NCBI GenBank assembly: GCA_034440615.1
Contig: JAOTOM010004671.1
Coordinates: 62,001 to 126,000 of the forward strand
From: Ashinkailepas kermadecensis
Taxonomy: Eukaryota > Arthropoda > Thecostraca > Neolepadidae
Direction of reading: 5' to 3'
DNA length: 64,000 nucleotides
Part shown: piece after piece, positions 10,320 to 21,624 of the stretch
Position numbering within the stretch: the first letter of the stretch is position 1
Layout of the letters: each line of letters begins with the position of its first letter
The notes under the pieces: model-generated
Told to the model about the DNA's origin: nothing
Seen by the model: the letters and a program-made list of their open reading frames with translations, nothing else
Databases searched by the model: none
Made by a program: the position numbers and the translations under genes

Positions 10320-11198
10320 GACGCACGTGATTCAGCAGCACAGAGTGAGCCGACCGCAAAAGCCGGCCAGCAGCCGCCGTCCGAGAGCAGCGCCACCAGA
10401 CATCACGTGCGAACAGACGTCACGCCACGTGCCATCGCCGGCCGCCGCGGCGTCAGAGGAAGTGGCTCTGAAAGTGGACAGCGCAGAGGGGAGGCGGGCA
10501 CCAGACCTCGACGGGTGACTCACACGCACTCCCCCATGCATAGCCGGGACAGACGTAGCGGCCGCGCAGTCAAGGTCGCGCCTGCCCCGGCGCCGGCCCA
10601 ATCCGAACACACTCGCTCCCTTGCTATGCCCCAATTTGCTCCCAGCGGCGACCGCTCGTTCGTGGTTCATTCGAATCACATGAGACGGACCGGACGGCGG
10701 CGGTTCGCTGAGATGCATCGAGCTGCCGTGCGCGTGTCCTGGCGTGGGTATGATCGGTTCGGGGTGGCTTCGTCACGGTTACATAGTCCACTCAGCCCAT
10801 GTGGACGGGATGGGGCCAATCACTGTGACCCACTGGCCCGAGGTCAATGGTCGTCACAGCACAGGTCACCGTGCACTCACTTAAATTCATCACGTACACT
10901 TACCTAAATCCTCCTTCCAACAGTGCCCAAAATTTGCCTCATCTCGCATGCTTTCTCCAATTCAGAACACCTTGTACACGAACCAAATCCGATCATCCCA
11001 ACAGTTCACCAAAATCTGGTCTTCCCCGCGCACTTGCCCCAACCCAGCCCACCCCACGAGCCCACCCCAATCTACCTCCAATTTCCACACCGTGAGCTTC
11101 GCATAGGAGCGTGGGAACATGTCAGGTCGTAACCTGTTCTCGACCCGCCAGGTCTAACCCGACAGACAAACCACGCGTAGCGGTGGCATCGATGGCAT
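10320..11198. other. Intronic sequence, nothing assigned
   Basis: GC-rich up to about 10850, then CT-rich. The longest open frame (10239-10907) has low-complexity Arg/Ser composition and begins inside the 84-bp duplication, so I do not call it coding. Confidence 0.4.
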
Positions 11199-12184
11199 GC
11201 CGTCTCCTACCATCCCCACATTGCCGTCTCCTACCATCCCCACATTGCCGTCTCCTACCATCCCCACATTGCCGTCTCCTACCATCCCCACATTGCCGTC
11301 TCCTACCATCCCCACATTGCCGTCTCCTACCATCCCCACATTGCCGTCTCCTACCATCCCCACATTGCCGTCTCCTACCATCCCCACATTGCCGTCTCCT
11401 ACCATCCCCACATTGCCGTCTCCTACCATCCCCACATTGCCGTCTCCTACCATCCCCACATTGCCGTCTCCTACCATCCCCACATTGCCGTCTCCTACCA
11501 TCCCCACATTGCCGTCTCCTACCATCCCCACATTGCCGTCTCCTACCATCCCCACATTGCCGTCTCCTACCATCCCCACATTGCCGTCTCCTACCATCCC
11601 CACATTGCCGTCTCCTACCATCCCCACATTGCCGTCTCCTACCATCCCCACATTGCCGTCTCCTACCATCCCCACATTGCCGTCTCCTACCATCCCCACA
11701 TTGCCGTCTCCTACCATCCCCACATTGCCGTCTCCTACCATCCCCACATTGCCGTCTCCTACCATCCCCACATTGCCGTCTCCTACCATCCCCACATTGC
11801 CGTCTCCTACCATCCCCACATTGCCGTCTCCTACCATCCCCACATTGCCGTCTCCTACCATCCCCACATTGCCGTCTCCTACCATCCCCACATTGCCGTC
11901 TCCTACCATCCCCACATTTCCGTCTCCTACCATCCCCACATTGCCGTCTCCTACCATCCCCACATTGCCGTCTCCTACCATCCCCACATTGCCGTCTCCT
12001 ACCATCCCCACATTGCCGTCTCCTACCATCCCCACATTGCCGTCTCCTACCATCCCCACATTGCCGTCTCCTACCATCCCCACATTGCCGTCTCCTACCA
12101 TCCCCACATTGCCGTCTCCTACCATCCCCACATTGCCGTCTCCTACCATCCCCACATTGCCGTCTCCTACCATCCCCACATTCT
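11199..12184. repeat. 24-bp minisatellite, about 41 nearly identical copies
   Basis: The unit contains TTGCCGTCTCCTACCATCCC followed by CACA. Only one substitution is evident in about 986 bp (TTTCC instead of TTGCC near 11929). With a unit of eight codons, frames remain open in several phases on both strands, giving runs such as PSPTIPTL or GMVGDGNV. Those frames have no other support. Confidence 0.97.
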
Positions 12185-12874
12185 AGTCGGGACAACCAAG
12201 GCGAGGAGCCAGTACTCCATCGTGCTAAAGGCCGTGCTGCGCCAACAGCACAATGCCCAATCTGGCAAAAAGCATCGTAACAGTGGCCCTATTTCTCTTG
12301 CACACACACACAGCAACACTCGCGAAGACATCGCAATCGCGAAGAGCCAGAGTCGGAGGAGCATTGTGAGGGCGACGTACGCCAAATTGCCAGGCACATT
12401 GCGGCGGTGATAGTTAGCGAGTGCAGCGTGCGTTCCATATGCATCGCGGCCCGCTGCACACTTTCGCACACGTATCAGGGCCCCGTCTCAGACGGGGTGT
12501 TGAGATACTTCGCAGTTATGGCCGTGTTTAGCAATGTGTTGCAGCATGATATTGCACGGTAACTTTCGACGATTACACGAATGAGAAACTGGGACTGAAG
12601 CTGCTCACAGGAAGAGGTATCATTTCACGACGATGGGGAATGAAGTGATCAAAGGAAATGAAGTCATCATCTCAGGATAAGGAAGAAAAGTGCCATACGT
12701 CATACGCCTAACCTTCGTGTAGGTGCTTCGGTGGTGGCTATTTGTCGCATACCCCGCACGAACCTGATATTCCAGATGGCTGAATGCCATATGGTCAGCC
12801 TACAGTCTATGGAAACTAAAGCTTCAGCAATAAATCTCGCATAGCACGTCACAGCATTCGGAGAAGAGTCTTTC

Positions 12875-12920
12875 CTCCTGCTCTATGCACTCTGAAAATA
12901 AAACACCCGATAGTGGATGT
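12875..12920. repeat. Dispersed repeat, copy 1 (partner at 14265)
   Basis: CCTCCTGCTCTATGCACTC is followed by GAAAATAAAACACCCG and AGTGGATG. The same order with a few substitutions occurs at 14265-14311. Upstream bases (GTC/TTTCCTCCTGC) are also similar. The type of element is unknown. Confidence 0.7.
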
Positions 12921-13567
12921 ACATGCCGACAGGCCGTTCGGACAGATTTAGACCCCATGGGTGATTGCCAACATGGATTATTCCAGGATTCTGCGGGTCA
13001 CGAATTCCGCTGAAGGTTAGCCTTCGTTAAAACTTACACCCTTATTTATAGCCAGGGCTGATCCAGGAGCTTTCATGGAGGAGGGCACTCGTCTGGAGGG
13101 ACGCATTCGACTGAGAATCCGTTGAGCGGGGCAGGGGAGCGGGGTGCACTCCAGCATACTGAAGAGGCACCTTTTCCACTCAAGCGGCATCTTTTCGTTT
13201 TAAAGTGCCGCCTATTCCTCTCAGAGGGGCGCCTTTGGCTGAAATATTCGTTCAGCATGGGGGAGGGGAGGGGATGCAATCCAGCATTCCTGGGGGCGCC
13301 TTTTCCCGGCCAGAGAGGTGCCACGTGTCGTGGTGAATGTACACACCCCCAGTGCCTCCTCCCCTGTGTCTGCCGCCCCTGGTTTGTGAATGTCAGGCTC
13401 ATTCTAGACAAAATACAGACCAGCCGAAAGGTAAATTTTAACGTGGGTATTTACGATGCTGTGCAGAACTGCAAGGTCTAGATCAAGTACGGTACACACA
13501 CGCTGCCTGTTAGCAATACTTGAATGAGACAGTGTGGGTGCCCCTCATCCAACGGGAGGATGCCAGC

Positions 13568-13625
13568 GTTTGTTTGTTATGTGGGTTTAAAGGGCGCATC
13601 GACTGCAATGGTCATATAGCGCCCA
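13568..13625 (-). mobile_element. Hairpin mini-retroposon copy 2
   Basis: A 58-bp insertion between 9-bp direct repeats GATGCCAGC (13559-13567 and 13626-13634). On the minus strand it reads GGGCGCTATATGACC, a short loop, GCAGTCGATGCGCCC, then TTTAAACCC and a tail of AACAAACAAAC. GGGCGC at the start pairs with GCGCCC (plus-strand 13619-13624 with 13592-13597). This is among the least mutated copies. Confidence 0.88.
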
Positions 13626-14264
13626 GATGCCAGCCAGCGTCGTGCGAGCTTCTGATTCGGCGCCGCACCTTATCACTGGAGGTTTACGTGAAATTAGACC
13701 GGCGCGCTCTTGCCTTTCATCGCGACCCAATAACGACGCGATTGCACTCACTCACCAGTCCACAGCTGGCCATTACCTAATTAATAAAACGAATCATCCC
13801 GTCATAGCTATCGCTGGATGCCAAAAGCTCAGTGCGTGTTTTATGATCTGCCGATTTTTGACCGAATGGTGTCTCACATTAATCAGAGCCGATCGATTGA
13901 TCTTGCTGCCAAGTCACAGAGCAATACCTTCCCGTCACGCGCGACACGCGCGGCACGCAGGCATTCCCAGACCAGTCTCGACATGCCTGGAAGGAGTCAG
14001 AAGTTGAGCGGGACCGAGAACCCACGCCCACCGTCTTAGTGAGGCTGACACCGAGCCTGGCGAGTGGCTCAACTGATATTGTTCTCCGCCTGAGTTAAGT
14101 GAAAATAACAATAGAAAAAGCAAAAGAAAACATAGGCAAGAATATGAACAAGTTAGAATCAGCAAAGCAAGTCAGGATCTAACAAACCTTAAGCGTGACA
14201 AATGGATGCAGTTACATAGGGTGCTCCGTGTATACGCCAGTACAAAATGACATACTACAGTCTG

Positions 14265-14311
14265 TCCTCCTGCGCTGTGCGCTCCGAAATTAAAACACCC
14301 GCCAGTGGATG
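14265..14311. repeat. Dispersed repeat, copy 2 (partner at 12875)
   Basis: CCTCCTGCGCTGTGCGCTC, then GAAATTAAAACACCCG and AGTGGATG, parallel to the segment at 12875-12920 about 1.39 kb away. Confidence 0.7.
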
Positions 14312-14714
14312 CTTAAAACGACGAGCCCTCATATGGCGTCATATATCATGTGCATTTGTCACACACATGCACAGAGCATGAATAGCAATCTATCCCGTGA
14401 ACTTAATACCCCACTCACATTTTCTCGAATCACACACGAAAACGCCTTCTTCCGTTTCCCACACACCTGCTTGGCAAAACAAAGCGGGGCGGGTGATGAC
14501 GCATCACACTAGCTCCCCTCCACCGGCTGGTGAGGCCGGCTTTGTGCCTGCGGTCGGGTCGGCCGACACTCATTACGTGAGCAGTTGGGGCGGCAGCTCC
14601 CACGGCGGCGGCCAGGTGCCGGCCGCTGCCTGGGAACGGCCGGACGATTCTGGCGCTGCCGGCCGGCGCCACGGCGGCCGCGGAGAGCCGGCAGGTCGAC
14701 ACTGACCGGCGCCA

Positions 14715-15820
14715 CACGGCCTTCTCACTGGCAGATGACCGGCGTCACACGGCCTTCTCACCGGCACCACACGGCCTTCTCACCGGCCGACGACCGGCGC
14801 CATACGGCCTTCTCACCGGCCGACGACCGGCGCCACACGGCCTTCTCACCGGCAGACGACCGGCGCCACACGGCCTTCTCACCGGCAGACGACCGGCACC
14901 ACACGGCCTTCTCACCTGCAGATGACCGGCGCCACACGGCCTTCTCACCGGCAGACGACCGGCACCACACGGCCTTCTCACCGGCAGACGACCGGCACCA
15001 CACGGCCTTCTCACCGGCCGACGACCGGCACCACACGGCCTTCTCACCGGCAGACGACCGGCGCCACACGGCCTTCTCACCTGCAGATGACCGGCGCCAC
15101 ACGGCCTTCTCACCGGCAGACGACCGGCACCACACGGCCTTCTCACCTGCAGATGACCGGCACCACACGGCCTTCTCACCGGCAGACGACCGGCACCACA
15201 CGGCCTTCTCACCGGCAGACGACCGGCGCCACACGGCCTTCTCACCGGCAGACGACCGGCGCCACACGGCCTTCTCACCGGCCGACGACCGGCGCCACAC
15301 GGCCTTCTCACCGGCCGACGACCGGCGCCACACGGCCTTCTCACCGGCAGACGACCGGCACCACACGGCCTTCTCACCGTCCGACGACCGGCACCACACG
15401 GCCTTCTCACCGGCCGACGACCGGCGCCACACGGCCTTCTCACCGGCCGACGACCGGCACCACACGGCCTTCTCACCTGCAGACGACCGGCGCCACACGA
15501 CCTTCTCACCGGCAGACGACCGGCACCACACGGCCTTCTCACCGGCAGACGACCGGCACCACACGGCCTTCTCACCGGCAGACGACCGGCTCCACACGGC
15601 CTTCTCACTGGCCGACGACCGGCGCCACACGGCCTTCTCACCGGCAGACGACCGGCGCCACACGACCTTCTCACCGGCAGACGACCGGCGCCACACGGCC
15701 TTCTCACCGGCAGACGACCGGCGCCACACGTCCTTCTCACCGGCAGACGACCGGCGCCACACGTCCTTCTCACCGGCCGACGACCGGCGTCACACGGCCT
15801 TCTCACCGGAAAACGACCGG
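14715..15820. repeat. 33-bp minisatellite, about 33 copies
   Basis: The unit contains CACACGGCCTTCTCACCGG followed by a variable hexamer (CAGACG, CCGACG or TGCAGATG-type) and ACCGGCGC or ACCGGCAC. Variants are interspersed rather than blocked. 33 is divisible by 3, which keeps an 11-residue repeat frame of about 420 codons open on the plus strand and similar frames on the minus strand. No splice or start evidence supports a gene. Confidence 0.95.
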
Positions 15821-16227
15821 CGTCGAGGGGAGCCGCAACTTTTTAGGACCGTTTGAAAGGTAGGCCACTCGCTACGATTTCAAGTGCTGGGGCCACCGTG
15901 CATGATAACAACAGATTGGATACACATTGTGAATGCGCTGAAGTGGATCTATGCTTTATCAACCACTTGCTTTCTCTTGTAAGCAGACCTTCCTAGAACA
16001 CTTCTCCATGTCATCGAAATTGTGGTACTTCATTAATCAAAGCCGATACCACTTGTATTATGCGAACTGAGCTTAATCGAAAGCAGATTTCAACCCTGAA
16101 TGGTCTATCCTAGCTCCATTCAAAGACACCGCGAACATGTTTCGGGCGGAGGACCTATAATGTGGTACGATGGCGAGACTGAGCCAATATTCACTGGACG
16201 AGACTAGACACAGCGTTCAGTATGAAC

Positions 16228-16375
16228 TTGTAGAAAACCAACTAACCATCCATCACGAAAACCAACTGTAGAAAACCAACTAACCATCCATCACGAAAAC
16301 CAACTGTAGAAAACCAACTAACCATCCATCACGAAAACCAACTGTAGAAAACCAACTAACCATCCATCACGTACC
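16228..16375. repeat. 38-bp tandem repeat, 4 copies
   Basis: GTAGAAAACCAACTAACC starts at 16230, 16268, 16306 and 16344, each followed by ATCCATCACGAAAACCAACT. Copies are essentially identical. Confidence 0.93.
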
Positions 16376-16556
16376 GCGTCTGGAACCATCTCTGCGATCT
16401 GCGACATCAACTCATCGCGAACGCGCAGAGAGCGACGGCGAGCAAGCCGGGCGGTCACCCACGCAGAGATGAGGAGACAGTGAGGCAAGCACAAAGAAAG
16501 TTGAGGGGACGTTCGAGAGTGAGAGAAGGAGTGTGTGTCAGCGTGAGTGTCAGTGT

Positions 16557-16646
16557 GCGTGAGAGAGAGAGTGAGATAGAGTGAGAGAGAGAGAGTGTGT
16601 ATGAAAGAAGGTGTGAGAGGAAGTGTGTGTGTGTGTGAGAGAGTGC

Positions 16647-16691
<45 letters not shown>

Positions 16692-16837
16692 CGAGAGAGA
16701 GAGAGAGAGCGAGAGCGAGAGAGCGAGAGAGAGAGAGCGAGAGAGCGAGAGCGAGAGAGCGAGAGCGAGAGCGAGAGAGCGAGAGAGCGAGAGCGAGAGC
16801 GAGAGCGAGAGCGAGAGCGAGAGATAGAGAGCGAGAA

Positions 16838-16925
<88 letters not shown>

Positions 16926-17072
16926 CGAGAGAGAGAGCGAGAGAGAGAGCGCGAGAGAGAGCGCGAGGCGAGAGCGAGAGCGAGAGCGAGAGCGAGAGCG
17001 AGAGCGAGAGCGAGAGCGAGAGCGAGAGCGAGAGCGAGAGCGAGAGCGAGAGCGAGAGCGAGAGCGAGAGCG

Positions 17073-17155
<83 letters not shown>

Positions 17156-17157
17156 CG
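16557..17157 (+). repeat. 600-bp polypurine (GA)n/(GAGAGC)n tract
   Basis: An almost uninterrupted run of GA dinucleotides and GAGAGC or GAGCGA units on the plus strand. At about 16970-17070 it is pure GAGAGC hexamers. It is long enough to form triplex (H-DNA) structures. The minus-strand frames encode Ser/Leu/Arg runs and are artefacts. Confidence 0.96.
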
Positions 17158-17384
17158 AGGAGATGGCATAACAATCACGCACAGAGAGAAAAAGAAGATG
17201 GGAAGACAATGGAGGAAACCAGGGGATCAGTTTGGCAAGGAATAATTTAATTGGACATACTGATTGGATTGGAAATGCTTCGGCCAGACGCTGGGGCTCA
17301 AGGAGAAGAGGAGAATCGGAAAACGGTGAGGTGGCTGCATGATATCTATCTGCTGCAGGACTACCACGGCCCGCGCTACGTTGT

Positions 17385-17560
17385 TCCGGACACTTGCCGC
17401 AGGCTGGTGCAAAACCTTGCAGCGGCTGGTGCAGTGCGACCTCGCCGCAGGCTGGTGTATTGTGCGGCCTTCCCGCAGGCTGGTGTGTTCTGCGACCTTG
17501 CAGCGGCTGGTGTAGTGCGACCTTGCCGCCGGCTGGTGCATGCTCTACCGCAAGCTGGTG
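17385..17560. repeat. Degenerate minisatellite, about 27-33 bp units
   Basis: The core GCAGGCTGGTG or GCGGCTGGTG recurs at irregular intervals with CGACCTTGC and CGGCCTTCC between. About six copies. Confidence 0.8.
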
Positions 17561-18267
17561 TATGATCCAATGCAGACCGGCTATGGTCCTCCCCAGGATT
17601 GTGTAAAACTCAACAGTCTCATACCAGCGCAAAGCGGGCGCCACTGGCACTGGATTGTCAGGCACAAGAAGCGGACTGTCGGGGCCCTATTCTGCCGGCA
17701 CACGGTGGGGCATTATAACACCGCGGCAGGCAATTTGTGAACCGACCACCTGCGGCCTTCTTGGCAGCCACAGGAGATACACTAACCTGTCAGGATACGT
17801 GGCGCCTCGAGATGCACACAAGCGGAAAATGTCACCACACACTTCTCTCGAACAAATGTTGGAAGAACCCCGGTGGAAGCATTGTGATGGACGTTGGTAA
17901 ATTAAAAATGAAAACGTACGTCTAGCTGAGAATGTAGAAACAAGACTTGAAACGTTTTAACAGGAACTATTAAGGTTCCATAAGAGTAAGGATACAGCTT
18001 GGGCAGATCAGGTCCGGCTAGGTCGTGTTAGGTCATGTGGACAGGTCGATATTGCGAAAGCTTTTCGTCTACACACGAAGACTCGGGTTTTACCTTCACT
18101 CACAACAATGCGAAACTTCCAGCACGAGGGCAGCACCAGGCCTTAACATCCACCCGACCATCATCTTTCCGAAACACATTACGTGCACCGTGAGACAAAT
18201 TTACCGAACGAAAACGCAATATCTCGACAGGGCTCCTCGAGCAAACATGCGTGCCGGATGTTTTGGT
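17561..18267. other. Intronic sequence, nothing assigned
   Basis: No repeat family or gene seen. GGTCCGGCTAGGTCGTGTTA near 18010 contains isolated TTAGG-like pentamers. Confidence 0.4.
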
Positions 18268-18745
18268 TGGTAGCGCAGTGACAGTGGCCGGCAGGGGTTG
18301 GTGGCGCAGTGACAGTGGCCGGTAGGGGTTGGTGGCGCAGTGACAGTCGCCGACAGGGGTTGGTGGCGCAGTGGCAGTGGCCGGCAGGGGTTGGTGGCGC
18401 AGTGACAGTGGCCGGCAGGGTTTGGTGGCGCAGTGACAGTGGCCGGTAGGGGTTGGTGGCGCAGTGACAGTGGCCGGCAGGGGTTGGTGGCGCAGTGACA
18501 GTGGCCGGCAGGGGTTGGTGGCGCAGTGGCAGTGGCCGGCGGGGTGGCAGTGACAGTGGCCGGCAGGGGTGTGGCGCAGTGGTGGCCGGCAGGGTGGTAG
18601 GAGTGACAGTGGCCGGCAGGGGTTGGTGGCGCAGTGACAGTGGCCGGCAGGGGTTGGGGCGCAGTGAAGTGGCCGGCAGGGTTGGTGGCGCAGTGACAGT
18701 GACCAATATGGGTTGGTGGCGCAGTGACAGTGGCCGGCTGGGGTT
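18268..18745. repeat. 31-bp minisatellite, about 15 copies
   Basis: The unit contains GCAGTGACAGTGGCCGGCA followed by GGGGTTGGTGGC. Copies between about 18540 and 18680 carry several short deletions, so the array is clean at the left and eroded at the right. Confidence 0.93.
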
Positions 18746-18893
18746 TGCATGTGGTCGATGTTGGCCGCCGTCGAGGACCAATACGTCCGTTGAGCAGACA
18801 GAGAGACACGGCGAGCCGCGGCACAGACACCATCAGAGCAGGTCCAGCACCACTCTGTGACGGGATAAGCGACAGTCTTGCATCGGCTCCGTG

Positions 18894-19300
18894 ACGCTGG
18901 AGCACCGTCTGAGCTGGAGCACCATCTGAGCTGGAGCACCGTCTGAGCTGGAGCACCGTCTGAGCTGGAGCACCGTCTGAGCTGGAGCACCGTCTGAGCT
19001 GGAGCACCGTCTGAGCTGGAGCACCGTCTGAGCTGGAGCACCGTCTGAGCTGGAGCACCGTCTGAGCTGGAGCACCGTCTGAGCTGGATCACCGTCTGAG
19101 CTGGAGCACCGTCTGAGCCGGAGCACCGTCTGAGTTGGAGCACCGTCTGAGCTGGATCACCGTCTGAGCTGGAGCACCGTCTGAGCTGGATCACCGTCTG
19201 AGCTGGAGCACCGTCTGAGCCGGAATACCATCTGAGCTGGAGCACCGTCTGAGCCGGAGTACCATCAGAGCTGGAGCACCGTCTGAGCCGGAGTACCGGT
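18894..19300. repeat. 17-bp minisatellite, about 24 copies
   Basis: CTGAGCTGGAGCACCGT is repeated with a 17-bp period. Variants GGATCACC and GCCGGAGTACC appear towards the right end. The minus-strand frame of alternating LQLRRC and SSDGAPAQT is a by-product of the 51-bp coincidence of 17 and 3. Confidence 0.95.
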
Positions 19301-19378
19301 CGGGCTCTGGGATTCCGGTTTGAATTCAGCAGCCTGATGCAATCGAGCTACAGTGTAACACTGACCGATTGCAAATTG

Positions 19379-19500
19379 CGTCGTGATGGTGGTCTTCTTT
19401 ACGAGGTGCTGGACGTGCCGCAGCAGTGACGTGTGCCGACGTCGTGATGGTGGTCTTCTTTACGAGGTGCTGGACGTGCCGCAGCAGTGACGTGTGCCGA
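19379..19500. repeat. 61-bp direct duplication
   Basis: GTCGTGATGGTGGTCTTC starts at 19380 and 19441, and both copies run on through GACGTGCCGCAGCAGTGACG. The copies are essentially identical. Confidence 0.92.
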
Positions 19501-19839
19501 CGTACCGGGGCACGGCCGCGCCGGCCTATATGGGCACATACCGGCTGCAGAGGCAGGTGCACACCTCCGATATAGGCCAGCCAGTGTAAGTACATGCACG
19601 AGGTCGAGCGGACCGTTCACCGGTGGTGCGCGGACAACAGTACGCTGACAGCAACCGGTTCTGACGGCAGCTAACCCCGCTGACAACAGCCACTCCAGCT
19701 GACAGCAGCTAGTCATGCTGGCAGCTAACTCCGCTGACAACAGCCACTCCGGCTGACAGCAGCTAGTCATGCTGGCAGGAGCTGATTTTGCCGACATCAG
19801 CCACTCTAGCTGCCAGCAGCCACTCTTGCTGACAACGGT

Positions 19840-20404
19840 TTATCATGCTGACAGGAGCTTGTCATGCTGACAGGAGCTTGTCATGCTGACAGGAACTTGT
19901 CGTACTGACAGGAGTTTGTCATGCTGACAGGAGTTTGTCATGCTGACAGGAGCTTGTCACACTGACAGGAGCTTGTCACATTGACAGGAGCTTGTCATAC
20001 TGACAGGAGCTTGTCATACTGACAGGAGCTTGTCATACTGACAGGAGCTTGTCACACTGACAGGAGCTTGTCACACTGACAGGAGCTTGTCACACTGACA
20101 GGAGCTTGTCACACTGACAGGATATTGTCATACTGACAGGAGCTTGTACTGCCTGGAGCTTGTCACGCTGACAGGAGCTTGTCATACTGACAGGAGCTTG
20201 TCATACTGACAGGAGCTTGTACTGACTGGAGCTTGTCATGCTGACAGGAGCTTGTCGTACTGACAGGAGCTTGTCGTACTGACAGGAGCTTGTCAAGCAG
20301 ACAGGAGCTTGTCATACTGACAGGAGCTTGTCGTACTGACAGGAGCTTGTCGTACTGACAGGAGCTTGTCATGCAGACAGGAGCTTGTCGTTCTGACAGG
20401 AGCT
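19840..20404. repeat. 19-bp minisatellite with internal dyad, about 29 copies
   Basis: The unit CTGACAGGAGCTTGTCATA shows a 19-bp period (for example 20041, 20060, 20079). Each unit contains the inverted repeat TGACA/TGTCA around GGAGCT. A more diverged relative of the unit (CTGACAGCAGCTAGTCATG and similar) extends left to about 19660, suggesting the array expanded from there. There are no spacers of independent sequence, so it is not a CRISPR array. Confidence 0.94.
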
Positions 20405-21610
20405 GATAATCAGCTCCGTCGAGCTGTTCATCACCCATCAATGAAGTAGGCGATAGCCCGGTGTCAACATGGTCAAGTCGGAACATCCAGGCGTCTGAAC
20501 AACAACAGACTCTGACCGTATCGGAAATGCACGGCTGGGTTACCCGACACGCTCGGCGGATATAGCCACCCTGGCCAAAGGAGTCAAACGCTCGGCGCAG
20601 CACAGGTTTGCGTTGATGTCTGGGGACTTGTATTAGATTCAGAATTGTACGTTCGATATAACTTTATCCTTGGTGTCTACTTTTGCAGTTCATGAAAGGC
20701 ACTTGAGATTGACACAGAGGTGGTGTCTTGATGTATTGTTGCGCCATTGATCTGCATTAGCTGGAGAGTTGACGTGCAGACATCTCGCGGAATAGAAACA
20801 GAATGGGAACGGATGGAAAACGCTGCGTTTGGAATCAAGACTGGGAACTTCCAGCAGCTGGCGAGATGACGGGAACCACCTGACCAGGAGTATCGGTGGG
20901 CCCAAGGGGGCGAAGGTACTCGGACAACCCCTCCACTAAAAACTGACCAAGACCAAGACGAACACAAATATATGATTACTTCGAAAACTACGCATAATGC
21001 ACCAAATGAGTGTTTAATGCACATATATTCCATGTGCCACTTAAGCTACGTTTATCTCTCTTTTACAATTCTGAGAAAATAGTGTACTTTCGGCTGCGTG
21101 TGGCACTACTTGGCTCCTTCTAAGCCGGCTTTGTCGTCTCAAGACCGGGAGCTATGTCCATCACAAAGGCCACCAAGGTTCCCACAAGGGCAAATACTCA
21201 CAGCATCCAACAGTTGCCACAACGGCTCATGCTTATGGTGACATCACCTCTGTTGCGCACTGTCAAATATGTGCTGATATGGTGTGATTATTAGATGCAT
21301 GGTGCAATATTTCGCAGATTATTGAGTACAGAATGAATAAAACTTTGGTGGTTTTACTATTAATTTCGCTAACCTTAGATTAAGGATGGTAATATGGTAT
21401 TAGCTCGTGTTTTTAAGTATTGTTTTGTATTCACCATTTTGATATTCATGCCTTCCGATGCAAAGTGTATTTCAGTTCATCTTCTGAGAATGAATGAGGT
21501 TGTCGAAGATGATGTGAATTGCCTATATCACCTGGATGTAACGAAACAAATTAATCCTGCTATTTGATGTGCAAAAACATGTATTATACAACTGGTCATT
21601 TGACCGGGCT
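20405..21610. other. Intronic sequence, nothing assigned
   Basis: Unique, AT-richer to the right. The minus-strand frame 20677-21033 (118 codons) matches nothing I recognise. Confidence 0.4.
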
Positions 21611-21624
21611 TCAGTGCATTTTGA

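Larger units (their letters stand above)
12185..14714. other. Mostly unassigned intronic sequence between two arrays
   Basis: Holds the two related segments at 12875 and 14265 and the mini-retroposon at 13568, listed separately. At about 13050-13340 there is a GC-rich stretch starting GGGCTGATCCAGGAGCTTTC, which resembles the ends of a common invertebrate repeat. No gene is apparent. Confidence 0.5.

Noticed and set aside
11111..12280. Long Pro/Ser/Thr and Gly/Met/Val/Asp repeat proteins
   Set aside because: Generated by the 24-bp array in several phases on both strands. No splice signals or conserved flanks.
14585..15856. 423-codon plus-strand frame of 11-residue repeats
   Set aside because: A by-product of the 33-bp array, with competing frames on the other strand.
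16318..17665. Ser/Leu/Arg-rich minus-strand frames
   Set aside because: Translation of the (GA)n/(GAGAGC)n tract.
19848..20404. CRISPR-like direct repeats
   Set aside because: The repeats are contiguous with no unique spacers, and the sequence is eukaryotic.
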